47,729 nucleotides of DNA, from the NCBI GenBank assembly GCA_023399465.1, contig JAEWPB010000097.1:1-47729 (forward strand), in the 5' to 3' direction. Under the pieces are notes generated by a model, which did not search any database, was not told where the DNA came from, and saw nothing but the letters and a program-made list of their open reading frames with translations. The stretch comes from Pseudomonadota bacterium. GTDB lineage: Bacteria; Pseudomonadota; Alphaproteobacteria; Rhizobiales; Rhizobiaceae. Within the stretch, counting starts at the first letter, position 1. Each line of letters starts with the position of its first letter. The position numbers were made by a program, and so were the translations under genes. Shown here one piece after another: positions 25,249 to 33,019 of the stretch.

Positions 25249-25839
25249 TTGAAAACCATCGCCATCGACTTTGAAACTGCCAACGAGCAGCGCGGCAGCG
25301 CCTGTTCGGTCGGCCTTGCCTGGATAGAGGACGGCGAGGTCGTGCGCGTCGAGGAACGCCTGATCCGGCCGAAGGAGATGCGGTTCTCGCGCTTCAATAT
25401 CGCGGTGCACGGCATCCAGCCCGAGGATGTCGAGGACGCGCCGGAGTTTCCCGAGGTGATGGACGAGTTCGAGGACGATTTCCGTGGGGCGACGATGATC
25501 GCTCACAATGCGGCGTTCGACATGAGCGTCTGGCGCTCGGCGCTCGACGGCTATGGCCTGCGTTATCCCGAGCTTGCCTATCTCTGCAGCGTCAAGATGG
25601 CGCAGAAGGTCTGGCCGACGCTGCCGTCGCATAAGCTCAACGTGATCGCCGACTACCTGAGCCTGCGCTTCAACCACCACAATGCCGCACAGGATGCGGT
25701 CATGTGCGCGAGGGCATCGATCGAAATGGCCCGCCAGCTCGGCGTTCCCGATGTGAGCGGTATTGCCGGGCGGATCGGCATGACGATCGGCAAGCTGACC
25801 TCGCGCGGCTATCAGCCGTGCACCTGCCGGGCGCGCTAG
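25249..25839 (+). CDS. DEDDh 3'-5' exonuclease (DNA polymerase III epsilon-like)
   Basis: Stand-alone DnaQ-like exonuclease domain of 196 residues. A TTG at 25249 preceded by GGGGAAA is taken as the start because it places the first active-site motif at the N-terminus (KTIAIDFET, D7 and E9); the frame is open from 25189. The ExoII motif is AHNAAFDMSVW, and the ExoIII motif with the final His and Asp is HNAAQDAVMCA. The C-terminal extension PCTCRAR has a CxC. The role (proofreading or oligonucleotide/RNA turnover) is not decided by sequence. It is divergent from the GST gene. Confidence 0.85.
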   Translation: MKTIAIDFETANEQRGSACSVGLAWIEDGEVVRVEERLIRPKEMRFSRFNIAVHGIQPEDVEDAPEFPEVMDEFEDDFRGATMIAHNAAFDMSVWRSALDGYGLRYPELAYLCSVKMAQKVWPTLPSHKLNVIADYLSLRFNHHNAAQDAVMCARASIEMARQLGVPDVSGIAGRIGMTIGKLTSRGYQPCTCRAR

Positions 25840-25904
25840 CCGCACTTGCAAAGGGCGGGGGGCTGCCTATCTTGAGGCTACCGTTCGTGTAATGGAGTTT
25901 AGCC

Positions 25905-26393
25905 ATGGTTTCCCGCGTCAGCATGCTTGCCGCAACCATATTTCTCGTAGGATCCGCGACAAGCGCCCCAGCCGAAGTGGTCGGAAAGGTTGGCGTCGAC
26001 TGGATTGGCAACGACATCATGGTCGAGGCGCTCACCGACCCGAAGGTCAAGGGCGTGACCTGCCACATCACCTATTTCGACCGCAGCATCATCGACCGCC
26101 TGAAGAAGGGCAACTGGTTCGAGGACCCCTCCAACAATTCGATTGCCTGCCGCCAGACCGGTCCGATCGAGGTCGGCGACATCGATCTCTCGAAGGAAGG
26201 CGAAGAAGTGTTTCGCCAGGGCATGTCGCTGATCTGGAAGACGATGGCGGTCAACCGCATCTACGACAAGGCCAACAACACGCTGATCTATCTGGTCCAT
26301 ACCCGCGAGCCGGTGGAGGGGTCGGCGAAGATGAGCATTTCGACCATTCCGCTCTATGGGCAGGACGTGAAATGGGACAAGGGCCAGCCGTAA
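25905..26393 (+). CDS. creA: CreA family periplasmic protein
   Basis: 162 residues with a cleavable signal peptide (about 1-23, ending APA). The mature part matches the CreA family pattern: VVGKVGVDWIGNDI, a DPKVKGVTCHI segment, SIACRQTGPI, and the MAVNRIYD/LIYLVHTREP region before a short tail. Two cysteines (CHI and CRQ) may form a disulfide. The family's biochemical role is not established. It follows the exonuclease gene after 65 nt on the same strand and could be co-transcribed with it. Confidence 0.88.
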   Translation: MVSRVSMLAATIFLVGSATSAPAEVVGKVGVDWIGNDIMVEALTDPKVKGVTCHITYFDRSIIDRLKKGNWFEDPSNNSIACRQTGPIEVGDIDLSKEGEEVFRQGMSLIWKTMAVNRIYDKANNTLIYLVHTREPVEGSAKMSISTIPLYGQDVKWDKGQP

Positions 26394-26620
26394 GGCGGCC
26401 GGCGCCGGTGACGTCTCTCGCTTTTTTCATGAAGTGTGACGGCAGTTACGCAATTTGACCGGATCGGCGCAGCCGGACGGCTTCATATTGCCGGCCATTG
26501 GGTGCAAGCTGCTGCCTTGTTCAGGGTATGTGCTTGGGGTCGCGTTCTGACCCGCTGTTTGTATGTCTTGCCAACTGTCGGCGCGGCTGACCTACCCCAG
26601 ACGTCGGCGCCGGAAATCGA

Positions 26621-26653
26621 GACCCCGAATACCCGCCGGTATTCGGGGTCTTG
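26621..26653. terminator. Strong bidirectional-type terminator hairpin between creA and cheW
   Basis: Perfect 13-bp stem (GACCCCGAATACC, 26621-26633, with 26638-26650) and CGCC loop. On the plus strand it is followed by TTGCTTTT; on the minus strand, 12 nt after the cheW stop, by TCGATTTCC. The better T-run is on the plus strand although the nearest plus-strand gene ends 228 nt upstream. Confidence 0.8.
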
Positions 26654-26662
26654 CTTTTGAGG

Positions 26663-27127
26663 TCAGGCGGCCTGGGCCAGTTCGTCGGCGATGACGGTGT
26701 CGAGGTTGAGGAAGCAGACCATGGTCTTTTCCAGCGCCACGATGCCGCGGCAGAAGGCGCGCTGGGCTTCCGGGATGATCTCCGGTGCCGGCTGCAGGTC
26801 CTCACTCTTGATCGTCATCATGTCCGAGACCTGCTCGACGAGCAGGCCGACCAGCTTGCCGGCGATGTCGGTGACGATGATCGCCGAGCGCTCGGAAGGC
26901 TCGGTCATCTTCATGCCGAGGCGGCAGGCCATGTCGATGACCGGGATCACCGCGCCGCGCAGGTTGATGAGGCCGAGCACGTAAGGCGGCGTGTGCGGCA
27001 TCGGGGTTACCGGTGCCCAGCCGCGAATTTCGCGAATGGCCATGATGTCGATACAGAATTCCTGATCGCCGAGGTGGAAGGACACGATCTCGAGATAGGC
27101 GCCGGACTGCTTGATGGCATTGGTCAT
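26663..27127 (-). CDS. cheW: Chemotaxis coupling protein CheW
   Basis: Cytoplasmic adaptor linking methyl-accepting chemoreceptors to CheA. 154 residues forming a single CheW domain: EIVSFHLGDQEFCIDIMAIREI (about 13-34), the receptor-contact segment PPYVLGLINLRGAVIPVIDM with the conserved NLRG, and VDxVSDV-like VEQVSDMMTI near the end. There is no CheA, receptor or other che gene in the window, so this is an orphan CheW. The start ATG overlaps nothing; a terminator hairpin follows the stop. Confidence 0.95.
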   Translation of the reverse strand: MTNAIKQSGAYLEIVSFHLGDQEFCIDIMAIREIRGWAPVTPMPHTPPYVLGLINLRGAVIPVIDMACRLGMKMTEPSERSAIIVTDIAGKLVGLLVEQVSDMMTIKSEDLQPAPEIIPEAQRAFCRGIVALEKTMVCFLNLDTVIADELAQAA

Positions 27128-27587
27128 GGTCTAGACTCTTCCCAGTTGTGGGCTGGCGGTGAAAGGTTCGTCCTTGACCGCTGCGCCGCTGCATTCGGTT
27201 CCGACAGGCTCCGCGCCGGCCCTGCCGCGAAAAATAACTTCGGGTGCCGGTTCGCCACGCGTCGGCACGTTCTGCTCGAATGATGCGGAGATCCGGATTG
27301 GCGGTACCGCGCCCGCTGCCAGGCTCCGAGAGGGGGCCGGTCAGCTGTCGCGGTATCCTGCTGTCGCGTCGCGCCAGGCGAGAAAGCCCGGGCGCAAGCC
27401 GCGATCCGGCAGACGTCATGTCATTGCGGTCTTATCGATCCGCCAGCGCAAACCGGATCGTGGCAAAGAGAAATTAATTTTCGCTAAAGGGGAGCGTTGC
27501 AGATGCGCTGTAGAATGGCGGTTTCGAACGCATTCCGGTCCGCAACGACCATTGAAACCCGGCTATCGAATAATGTATCTTTCAAAG
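27128..27587. other. 460-nt interval upstream of cheW and of the small membrane ORF
   Basis: A divergent interval expected to contain the cheW promoter (minus) and that of the small ORF (plus). ORFs across it in several frames are long but Arg/Pro/Ser-rich and look like GC-driven artefacts. An AT-rich island at 27465-27485 (AAATTAATTTTCGCTAAA) may mark a promoter. A GGGGAG site at 27489-27494 sits before an ATG at 27503 whose 90-codon frame overlaps the small membrane ORF; I do not call it. Confidence 0.4.
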
Positions 27588-27743
27588 ATGACCACAGCGA
27601 GCGCCCTGACAACCCGTCTATATCTTTGCGCCGGCAGCGCAATTGCCGCTGCCGTGCTGGCTTTTGCCTTCTGGGGCTGGATCCAGAACGGTTCTGCCAT
27701 ATTTCTGACGCTTGCGGAAACCGGCATGTCCTGGTGCTTCTAG
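27588..27743 (+). CDS. Small single-TM membrane protein, unrecognised
   Basis: A 51-residue ORF (56 if started at ATG 27573). A short Thr/Ala-rich N-terminus is followed by one clear hydrophobic helix (about residues 11-31, LYLCAGSAIAAAVLAFAF) with aromatic W-x-W at its edge, then a short tail ending ETGMSWCF. The composition is protein-like rather than a GC artefact. No strong ribosome site is visible before either ATG, so the start is uncertain. It sits 154 nt upstream of the SCO-family gene on the same strand; any link to cytochrome oxidase assembly is speculation. Confidence 0.5.
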   Translation: MTTASALTTRLYLCAGSAIAAAVLAFAFWGWIQNGSAIFLTLAETGMSWCF

Positions 27744-27897
27744 TGTCCAGAGGGACGGCGTCGGGTGGCGGGGCATAACACCGCACGGGGCCGATAACGC
27801 GGATGTTGATTTGCAGGCTGTGGCACGAGCCTGTATCAGACAAACGATTTGCGACCGGCTCCATCGGTCGTGACATTTTCGTTCGGGTATCGTTTAA

Positions 27898-28497
27898 ATG
27901 AAGACATTCCGCATCATCGTCTGGGCCGCCGTGGTCGTGCTCGCCGGGGCTCTCGGCTGGCTCACGCTCGAGGTCACGAAGTCGAAGGAAACCCTCGCCG
28001 AGGGGCCGTTCGGCGTTCCCTTCCAGCTGGTCGCCCAGGATGGCAACCCGATCACCGAAAAGGCATTCCAGGAGAAGCCCACGGCGCTGTTCTTCGGCTT
28101 CACCCATTGCCCTGAAGTCTGCCCGACGACGCTGTTTGAACTCAATGGCTGGCTGGAAAAGGTTGATCCTGATGGCACCAGGCTGCAGGCCTACATGGTG
28201 ACCGTCGATCCCGAGCGCGACACGCCAGAAATTCTCAACCAGTACGTCTCCAACGTTTCCAAGCGGATCATTGGCATATCGGGCGCACCGGACAAGGTTG
28301 CCGAAATGATCAAGGGCTTCCGTGTCTACGCCAAGAAGGTGCCGGTCGACGAAGGCCAGCCGGATGGCGACTATACGATGGATCATACCGCATCGGTGTT
28401 CCTGCTCGATGCGGGCGGCCGGTTCTCCGGGACGATCGCCTATGGCGAAAATCCCGACACGGCCGTGAAGAAGCTGGAGAATCTCATCAAGGGATAA
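27898..28497 (+). CDS. SCO1/SenC family copper chaperone for cytochrome c oxidase
   Basis: Membrane-anchored periplasmic thioredoxin-fold protein of 199 residues. One N-terminal TM anchor (about 5-25). The copper ligands are the CPEVC motif (Cys71, Cys75, in FTHCPEVCPTTLFEL) and a histidine in MDHTASVF (His163). The VTVDPERDTP segment is also typical. The family delivers copper to the CuA site of aa3-type oxidase or acts in redox maintenance of it. The FAD monooxygenase start is 4 nt downstream, so the two genes with prmA form a likely operon. Confidence 0.92.
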   Translation: MKTFRIIVWAAVVVLAGALGWLTLEVTKSKETLAEGPFGVPFQLVAQDGNPITEKAFQEKPTALFFGFTHCPEVCPTTLFELNGWLEKVDPDGTRLQAYMVTVDPERDTPEILNQYVSNVSKRIIGISGAPDKVAEMIKGFRVYAKKVPVDEGQPDGDYTMDHTASVFLLDAGGRFSGTIAYGENPDTAVKKLENLIKG

Positions 28498-28501
28498 GCT
28501 C

Positions 28502-29629
28502 ATGGCCGATGACGGGCGCAGTGTACTCGTCGCCGGCGCCGGGCCTACCGGGCTCAGCGCTGCACTCGAACTGTGCCGCCGGGGCATCATGCCCCGGATC
28601 GTCGACAGCGAGGCAGGCCCGGCCCCCATGCGCGAAAGCCGGGCGCTGGGCGTCAATGCCCGCACGCTCACCCTGCTTTCCGCTTCGGGCGTTTCCGACC
28701 GCATTCTCGCTGCGGCCATGTCGATCCCGCATTTCCGGGTCTATTCCGGATCTCGGCTGCTGATGGACATCCGCACTTCGGACGTGCGCGGCGCCTACAA
28801 CGCGATCTATGCCCTGCCGCAGGGCCACACCGAACGCCTGCTGCTCGCCCGCCTCGAGGACTATGGGGTGCGGCCGGAGTGGAACACCAAGCTCGAGACG
28901 GTGTCGGGTGATCCGGCAAGGCCGCAGGTGACGCTGCGACGGCCAGATGGCGGCAGCGAGGACGTAATGACCGATATCGTGATCGGCGCCGAGGGGGCTC
29001 ATTCGGAGGTCCGCCGGGCTCTTCACCTCGGTTTTCCCGGCGAGCAGGTTGAAACCTGCTTCTACCTTGCCGACTACAGGTACGAGCAGCCGCTCGATGA
29101 TCGCGATGCCCGGGTCAGGCTCTTCAATCCCGGTGTTCTCGGTCATCTGCCGCTGGCGCCGGACGCCCTGCGATACATCTCGACGCTTGCCGACTACGAA
29201 GCGCGCATCGAGCACCCGGGCAAGGTGGCCGAACTGATGTGGAAGTCGGAGTTCAGGGTGCATTTCCGGCATGTCGGCGAAATGGCGAGGGGCAATATAT
29301 TCCTGGCGGGCGATGCCGCCCATATCCACTCGCCGGCAGGTGCGCGCGGCATGAATCTCGGCATCGAGGACGCCTGCTGGCTGGCCTATCTGATCGCCGA
29401 GCGGCGGGAGAGCGAGTATTCGGCGCTCAGGATGCCGGCCGTGCATCAGGTGATGGAGATGACCCGCCGGCTGACTGCGCTCATCGCCATGCAGCATCCC
29501 GCCTCGATCGGCATCCGCAATGTGCTGGTGCCGATGGCGTTCAGAATTCCGCCTCTTGGCAAAAGACTGCTGCGCAGCGTCGCGGGCTATGATACACCGC
29601 CACCGCCCTGGATCGCCGGTGCCGAGTGA
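28502..29629 (+). CDS. FAD-dependent aromatic-ring-type monooxygenase (PHBH fold)
   Basis: Flavoprotein hydroxylase of 375 residues; substrate unknown. FAD-binding GxGxxG-type AGAGPTGLSAALELCRRG (11-28), an acidic residue closing the Rossmann motif (VDSEAG), the DG-like motif IGAEGAHSEVRRAL (161-174) where the usual Asp-Gly is Glu-Gly, and the GD motif FLAGDAAHIHSPAGARGMNLGIEDA (about 267-291). These are the three fingerprints of the class A monooxygenases. It lies 4 nt after the SCO gene and ends 22 nt before the prmA GTG. The biological link to its neighbours is not evident. Confidence 0.85.
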   Translation: MADDGRSVLVAGAGPTGLSAALELCRRGIMPRIVDSEAGPAPMRESRALGVNARTLTLLSASGVSDRILAAAMSIPHFRVYSGSRLLMDIRTSDVRGAYNAIYALPQGHTERLLLARLEDYGVRPEWNTKLETVSGDPARPQVTLRRPDGGSEDVMTDIVIGAEGAHSEVRRALHLGFPGEQVETCFYLADYRYEQPLDDRDARVRLFNPGVLGHLPLAPDALRYISTLADYEARIEHPGKVAELMWKSEFRVHFRHVGEMARGNIFLAGDAAHIHSPAGARGMNLGIEDACWLAYLIAERRESEYSALRMPAVHQVMEMTRRLTALIAMQHPASIGIRNVLVPMAFRIPPLGKRLLRSVAGYDTPPPPWIAGAE

Positions 29630-29651
29630 AACTGTGAAAGAGATCAATTCC

Positions 29652-30530
29652 GTGAGTGAAATTCGCCTTTACGTGACGACCACCGAAAAGCAGGCCGAAG
29701 CGATCCTTGATCTGATGACGATAGCATTCGGAGAAGACGATATCGCAATCGCCACCACCGAGATCGACGAGAAGAAGGACATCTGGGAGGCCTCGGTCTA
29801 CCTGATGGGCAGCGAGGAGGACGACGTTCGCGGGCGGATGCACGAAGCGCTGCAGTCGGGCTTCGGCCATCTGCCGATCGAAAAGGAAGTCATTCCCGAT
29901 ATCGACTGGATCGCCAAGTCGCTCGAGGGCCTGAAGCCGGTTCGCGCCGGACGCTTCCTCGTCCATGGCTCCCACGACCGCGACAAGGTGCAGCCGAACG
30001 ACATCGGCATCGAGATCGATGCCGGACAGGCATTCGGCACCGGTCACCATGGCACGACGGCAGGCTGCCTCGAGATGATCGAGCAGGTCATGCGCTCGCG
30101 CCGGGTGGATAATGCCATGGACCTCGGTACCGGCAGCGGCGTGCTGGCGATTGCGGTGCGCAAGCTGAAGCGCATCCCGGTTCTGGCGACCGACATCGAT
30201 CCGATCGCGACGCGGGTGGCGAAGGAAAACGTTCGCCGCAACGGCATTGCCGAGGGCATCGTGCTTGAGACGGCGACCGGTTTCCACTCGACGGCTTTTG
30301 GCAAGTACGGACCGTTCGACCTGATCATCGCCAACATTCTCGCGCGCCCGCTGATCAAGATGGCGCCGCAGCTCGTCGCCCATCTCGCTCCCGGCGGATC
30401 GGTCATCCTGTCGGGCATCCTCGCCGAGCAGCGCTGGAAGGTTCTCGCCGCCTACAATGGCGCGCACCTGCGGCATATCAGGACCATCTGGCGCAATGGC
30501 TGGGTGACCATCCATCTCGACCGGCCGTAA
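29652..30530 (+). CDS. prmA: Ribosomal protein L11 methyltransferase PrmA
   Basis: SAM-dependent methyltransferase that trimethylates ribosomal protein L11. GTG 29652, preceded by AAAGAGA, gives 292 residues; an earlier GTG at 29634 lacks a ribosome site. The N-terminal substrate domain (about 1-90) is followed by GQAFGTGHHGTTAGCLE (126-142), the SAM motif I MDLGTGSGVLAIA (156-168), ATDIDP, and the motif IV-like LIIANILARPL. It is the last gene of the SCO/FAD/prmA run. No plus-strand terminator with a T-run is obvious downstream. Confidence 0.95.
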   Translation: MSEIRLYVTTTEKQAEAILDLMTIAFGEDDIAIATTEIDEKKDIWEASVYLMGSEEDDVRGRMHEALQSGFGHLPIEKEVIPDIDWIAKSLEGLKPVRAGRFLVHGSHDRDKVQPNDIGIEIDAGQAFGTGHHGTTAGCLEMIEQVMRSRRVDNAMDLGTGSGVLAIAVRKLKRIPVLATDIDPIATRVAKENVRRNGIAEGIVLETATGFHSTAFGKYGPFDLIIANILARPLIKMAPQLVAHLAPGGSVILSGILAEQRWKVLAAYNGAHLRHIRTIWRNGWVTIHLDRP

Positions 30531-30618
30531 CGCTTAGGCGATCCGGCATCACGGAACCCCAGCATCACGGAAGCAATGAAACGCGCCGCCCGGCACGTAC
30601 GCGCAACAAGTCCTGCAG

Positions 30619-30650
30619 AAAAGCAAAAGGCGGTGCCAATGGCACCGCCT
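30619..30650 (-). terminator. Rho-independent terminator of the small RNA
   Basis: Perfect 10-bp stem (30628-30637 with 30641-30650), 3-nt loop, then TTTTGCTTTT on the minus strand. The polarity of the T-run fixes the small RNA to the minus strand. Confidence 0.85.
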
Positions 30651-30779
30651 GTGATCAGCAAAGCTGATCATGCCTGCGAGCTGGGAGGAGGAGTAGCTCG
30701 AGCAGGCGCCTAGTGTTCTGAATGCATGGCTCGGAGGAGGGAGGAGGAGTGACCGAACCCGCATTTTACTCAGAACACG
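30619..30779 (-). ncRNA. Small RNA with anti-Shine-Dalgarno (CUCCUCC) loops, alpha-r14/NfeR1-like
   Basis: Read on the minus strand, four hairpins stand in a row. Hairpin 1 (30778-30713) is closed by a 9-bp GTGTTCTGA/TCAGAACAC stem and inner ATGC/GCAT and GGTTC/GAGCC stems; its loop carries CTCCTCCTCCCTCCTCC. Hairpin 2 (30707-30672) has an 11-bp stem with a 2-nt bulge and a loop with CTCCTCCTCCC. Hairpin 3 (30670-30652) is a perfect 8-bp stem. Hairpin 4 is a 10-bp terminator stem followed by TTTTGCTTTT. Repeated CU-rich loops complementary to ribosome sites, ending in a terminator, are the hallmark of rhizobial alpha-r14 RNAs such as NfeR1; that assignment is by resemblance. Such RNAs base-pair with mRNA start regions to repress translation. 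The 5' end is estimated from the base of hairpin 1; the promoter is not resolved. Confidence 0.75.
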
Positions 30780-30886
30780 TAGATGTTTACGCCTTTTCGG
30801 CGAATGTCGTGTTTGTGCAATACACTGCTTTCGCAATGCCTGCAGCCGGATAACGAAGAATTTCGCTTCGTCAGCCTTTCGTTTCA

Positions 30887-30943
30887 GGTTCGTTCGAACC
30901 GTTCCGATGCGCCCTATATAATTTATTAATCTGATTAATAAAT
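30887..30943. promoter_or_regulatory. Two palindromes around a CTATAT hexamer upstream of aminopeptidase P
   Basis: GGTTCG-TT-CGAACC (30887-30900) and ATTTATTAAT-CTG-ATTAATAAAT (30921-30943) are perfect inverted repeats. Between them CTATAT (30914-30919) equals the alphaproteobacterial -10 consensus. A matching -35 (CTTGAC-like) is not present at 17 nt. Possible operator for a dimeric regulator; the regulated direction is unknown. Confidence 0.45.
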
Positions 30944-31128
30944 ACGGTAAATGTTCATGGGTGCCATGCGCGGGCCGCATATGTGCAGGGGCTCGCCTTC
31001 ACCGGGAATGTGCTCGCAAAAGAGCGGGTGCGCGCAGCGTTACGCGCTTTTTGCACCCGGCGACCCGAAAATCCGCTAGTATCCGGCTGACTATCGACGG
31101 AATCGTTTCGCTCTATTGGACGCCCACC

Positions 31129-32970
31129 ATGTTTCAATCTTTCGACGTCACTTCCACCCCGCAATTCGGCCGCGAACGGGTCGCGGCGCTGCGCGCAACC
31201 TTCAAGGATCTCGGCATCGACGGCTTTCTGGTGCCGCGCGCCGATGAGTATCAGGGCGAGTATGTGCCGGCTTCGTCCGAGCGGCTGGCCTGGCTGACCG
31301 GCTTCACCGGTTCGGCCGGTGTGGCGCTGGTCACCAGCAACGAGGCCGTCGTCTTCGTCGACGGGCGCTACGTGACCCAGCTTGCCGAGCAGGTCGACGG
31401 ATCGGTCTTCACCGCCGGTGACCTGGTCAACGAGCCGCCGCATCTGTGGATCAGCCGGCGGGCGCCGAAGGGCTTCCGCCTCGGCATCGATCCGTGGCTG
31501 CATACCGGGGCCGAGGTGCGCCGGCTGGAGAAGGCCGTTGCCGAGAAGCACGGGGCCTTGATCTTCCTGCCCTACAATCCTCTCGATCGGCAGTGGAGCG
31601 ATCGTCCCGCCGAGCCGCTCGGTGCCGTCAGCATCCAGGAAGTCGTCCAGGCCGGCGTTCTCGCCAGGGACAAGCTCGACAAGATCAGATCCGATCTGAA
31701 GGAGAAGGGTCTCGCGGCCGCGCTGATCACCGATCCGTCCTCGGTGGCGTGGATCTTCAACATCCGCGGCAACGACGTGCCGCACACGCCGCATCCGCTC
31801 GCCCGCGCAATCATCTATGCCGACGGCAAGCCTGCGCTGTTCCTCGACAAGCGCAAGACCAACATCGAGGCCGAGGCCTATCTCGCCCAGATCTGCAACC
31901 AGTTGGCTCCGTCGCAACTGACCGAGCGGCTCGAGGCGCTCGCCGGCACGGGAGGGCGCGTTCTCGTCGATCCGGACCTGACGCCGTTTGCCCTTTCCCA
32001 GCAGATCCGCCTCGGGGGTGGCGAGGTGGTCGAGGGCGATGACCCGGCGAAGCTGCCAAGGGCCTGCAAGAATGCCGTCGAGCTCAACGGTTCCGCGGCC
32101 GCGCACCTGCAGGACGGCGCGGCGATGGTCGAATTCCTCTGCTGGCTCGACAGGTCGAAGCCGGGCACGGTGACGGAAATCGAGGCGACGAAAAAACTCG
32201 AGGCGGTACGCGCCCGCGTCGGCGAGAAAATGCAGAACCCGCTGAAGGACATTTCCTTCGATACGATCGCCGGCGCCGGCGATCACGGGGCGATAATCCA
32301 CTACCACGTCACCACCGAAACCGACCGGGTGATCGAGCCCGGTACGCTGTTCCTGATCGACTCCGGGGCGCAGTACATCAACGGCACCACCGATATCACC
32401 CGCACGGTGGGCATCGGTGCGGTGCCGGAAGAACTGAAGCGGTTCTTCACGCTCGTCCTCAAGGGCATGATCGCGATCAGCGTTGCGCGGTTTCCCAAGG
32501 GAACGCGCGGTTGCGACCTCGATCCGCTCGCCCGGATCAGCCTGTGGAAGGCCGGTGCGGACTACGCCCATGGCACGGGCCACGGCGTCGGCTCGTTCCT
32601 CTCGGTGCACGAGGGGCCGCAGCGCATCTCGCGCCTCGCCACGCAGGAATTGCTGCCCGGCATGATCCTCTCGAACGAACCCGGCTATTATCGTCCCGGT
32701 GGCTTCGGCATCCGCATCGAGAACCTCGTCTTCGTTCGCGACGCCGAGGCGATCGAGGGTGGCGACACGCCGATGCTCGGCTTCGAGACGCTGACCTTCT
32801 GCCCGATCGACCGGCACCTGGTCCTCACCGCGCTGCTGACGCGCGAGGAGCTCCACTGGATCGACCAGTATCACGCGAGAACCCGCGACGCGCTGATGCC
32901 GCTCATCGACGATGCCGAGGTGCGCGATTGGCTGATCGCCGCGACCGAGGAATTCGCCCACGGCGTATAG
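31129..32970 (+). CDS. Xaa-Pro aminopeptidase P family protein (M24B)
   Basis: Cytoplasmic metallopeptidase removing N-terminal residues before proline. ATG 31129 gives 613 residues, the length of the large three-domain aminopeptidase P type; the open frame from 30961 is rejected for lack of family similarity and because it overlaps the leader structures. Two creatinase-like N-terminal domains (LVPRADEYQGEYVPASSERLAWLTGFTGS near 28-56) precede the pita-bread catalytic domain. Metal ligands: IDSGAQY and TTDITR (two Asp), HGTGHGVG (His), LSNEPGYY and RIENLVF (two Glu). The start is preceded by TTGGACG. Confidence 0.9.
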   Translation: MFQSFDVTSTPQFGRERVAALRATFKDLGIDGFLVPRADEYQGEYVPASSERLAWLTGFTGSAGVALVTSNEAVVFVDGRYVTQLAEQVDGSVFTAGDLVNEPPHLWISRRAPKGFRLGIDPWLHTGAEVRRLEKAVAEKHGALIFLPYNPLDRQWSDRPAEPLGAVSIQEVVQAGVLARDKLDKIRSDLKEKGLAAALITDPSSVAWIFNIRGNDVPHTPHPLARAIIYADGKPALFLDKRKTNIEAEAYLAQICNQLAPSQLTERLEALAGTGGRVLVDPDLTPFALSQQIRLGGGEVVEGDDPAKLPRACKNAVELNGSAAAHLQDGAAMVEFLCWLDRSKPGTVTEIEATKKLEAVRARVGEKMQNPLKDISFDTIAGAGDHGAIIHYHVTTETDRVIEPGTLFLIDSGAQYINGTTDITRTVGIGAVPEELKRFFTLVLKGMIAISVARFPKGTRGCDLDPLARISLWKAGADYAHGTGHGVGSFLSVHEGPQRISRLATQELLPGMILSNEPGYYRPGGFGIRIENLVFVRDAEAIEGGDTPMLGFETLTFCPIDRHLVLTALLTREELHWIDQYHARTRDALMPLIDDAEVRDWLIAATEEFAHGV

Positions 32971-33019
32971 GCATTGACGAAGCGGGAAGGGTGGCTGCGC
33001 TGCCCTCCCGCGCTCCCGA

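Larger units (their letters stand above)
30531..31128. other. 598-nt interval between prmA and aminopeptidase P: sRNA gene and palindromes
   Basis: No credible protein gene. From left to right it holds: a tandem 11-bp repeat GCATCACGGAA (30546-30556 and 30562-30572); the minus-strand small RNA with its terminator (30619-30779); a 6-bp inverted repeat at 30887-30900; a CTATAT -10-like hexamer (30914-30919); a 10-bp AT-rich inverted repeat (30921-30943); and a GC hairpin with five T residues (31030-31052) in the aminopeptidase leader. Confidence 0.6.

Noticed and set aside
27497..27778. 93-codon plus-strand frame with a good ribosome site
   Set aside because: Its second half is the shifted frame of the small membrane protein and its composition is not convincing; kept only as a question in the findings.
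30888..30904. Three GTTC tetramers suggestive of a LexA box
   Set aside because: Their spacings are 9 and 5 nt, not the required 7.
30549..30980. 143-codon minus-strand frame across the small RNA interval
   Set aside because: It runs through the terminator hairpin and the CUCCUCC loops; the RNA structure explains the sequence better than a protein.
30955..32961. 668-codon open frame on the minus strand opposite aminopeptidase P
   Set aside because: Shadow frame; the metallopeptidase motifs are on the plus strand.
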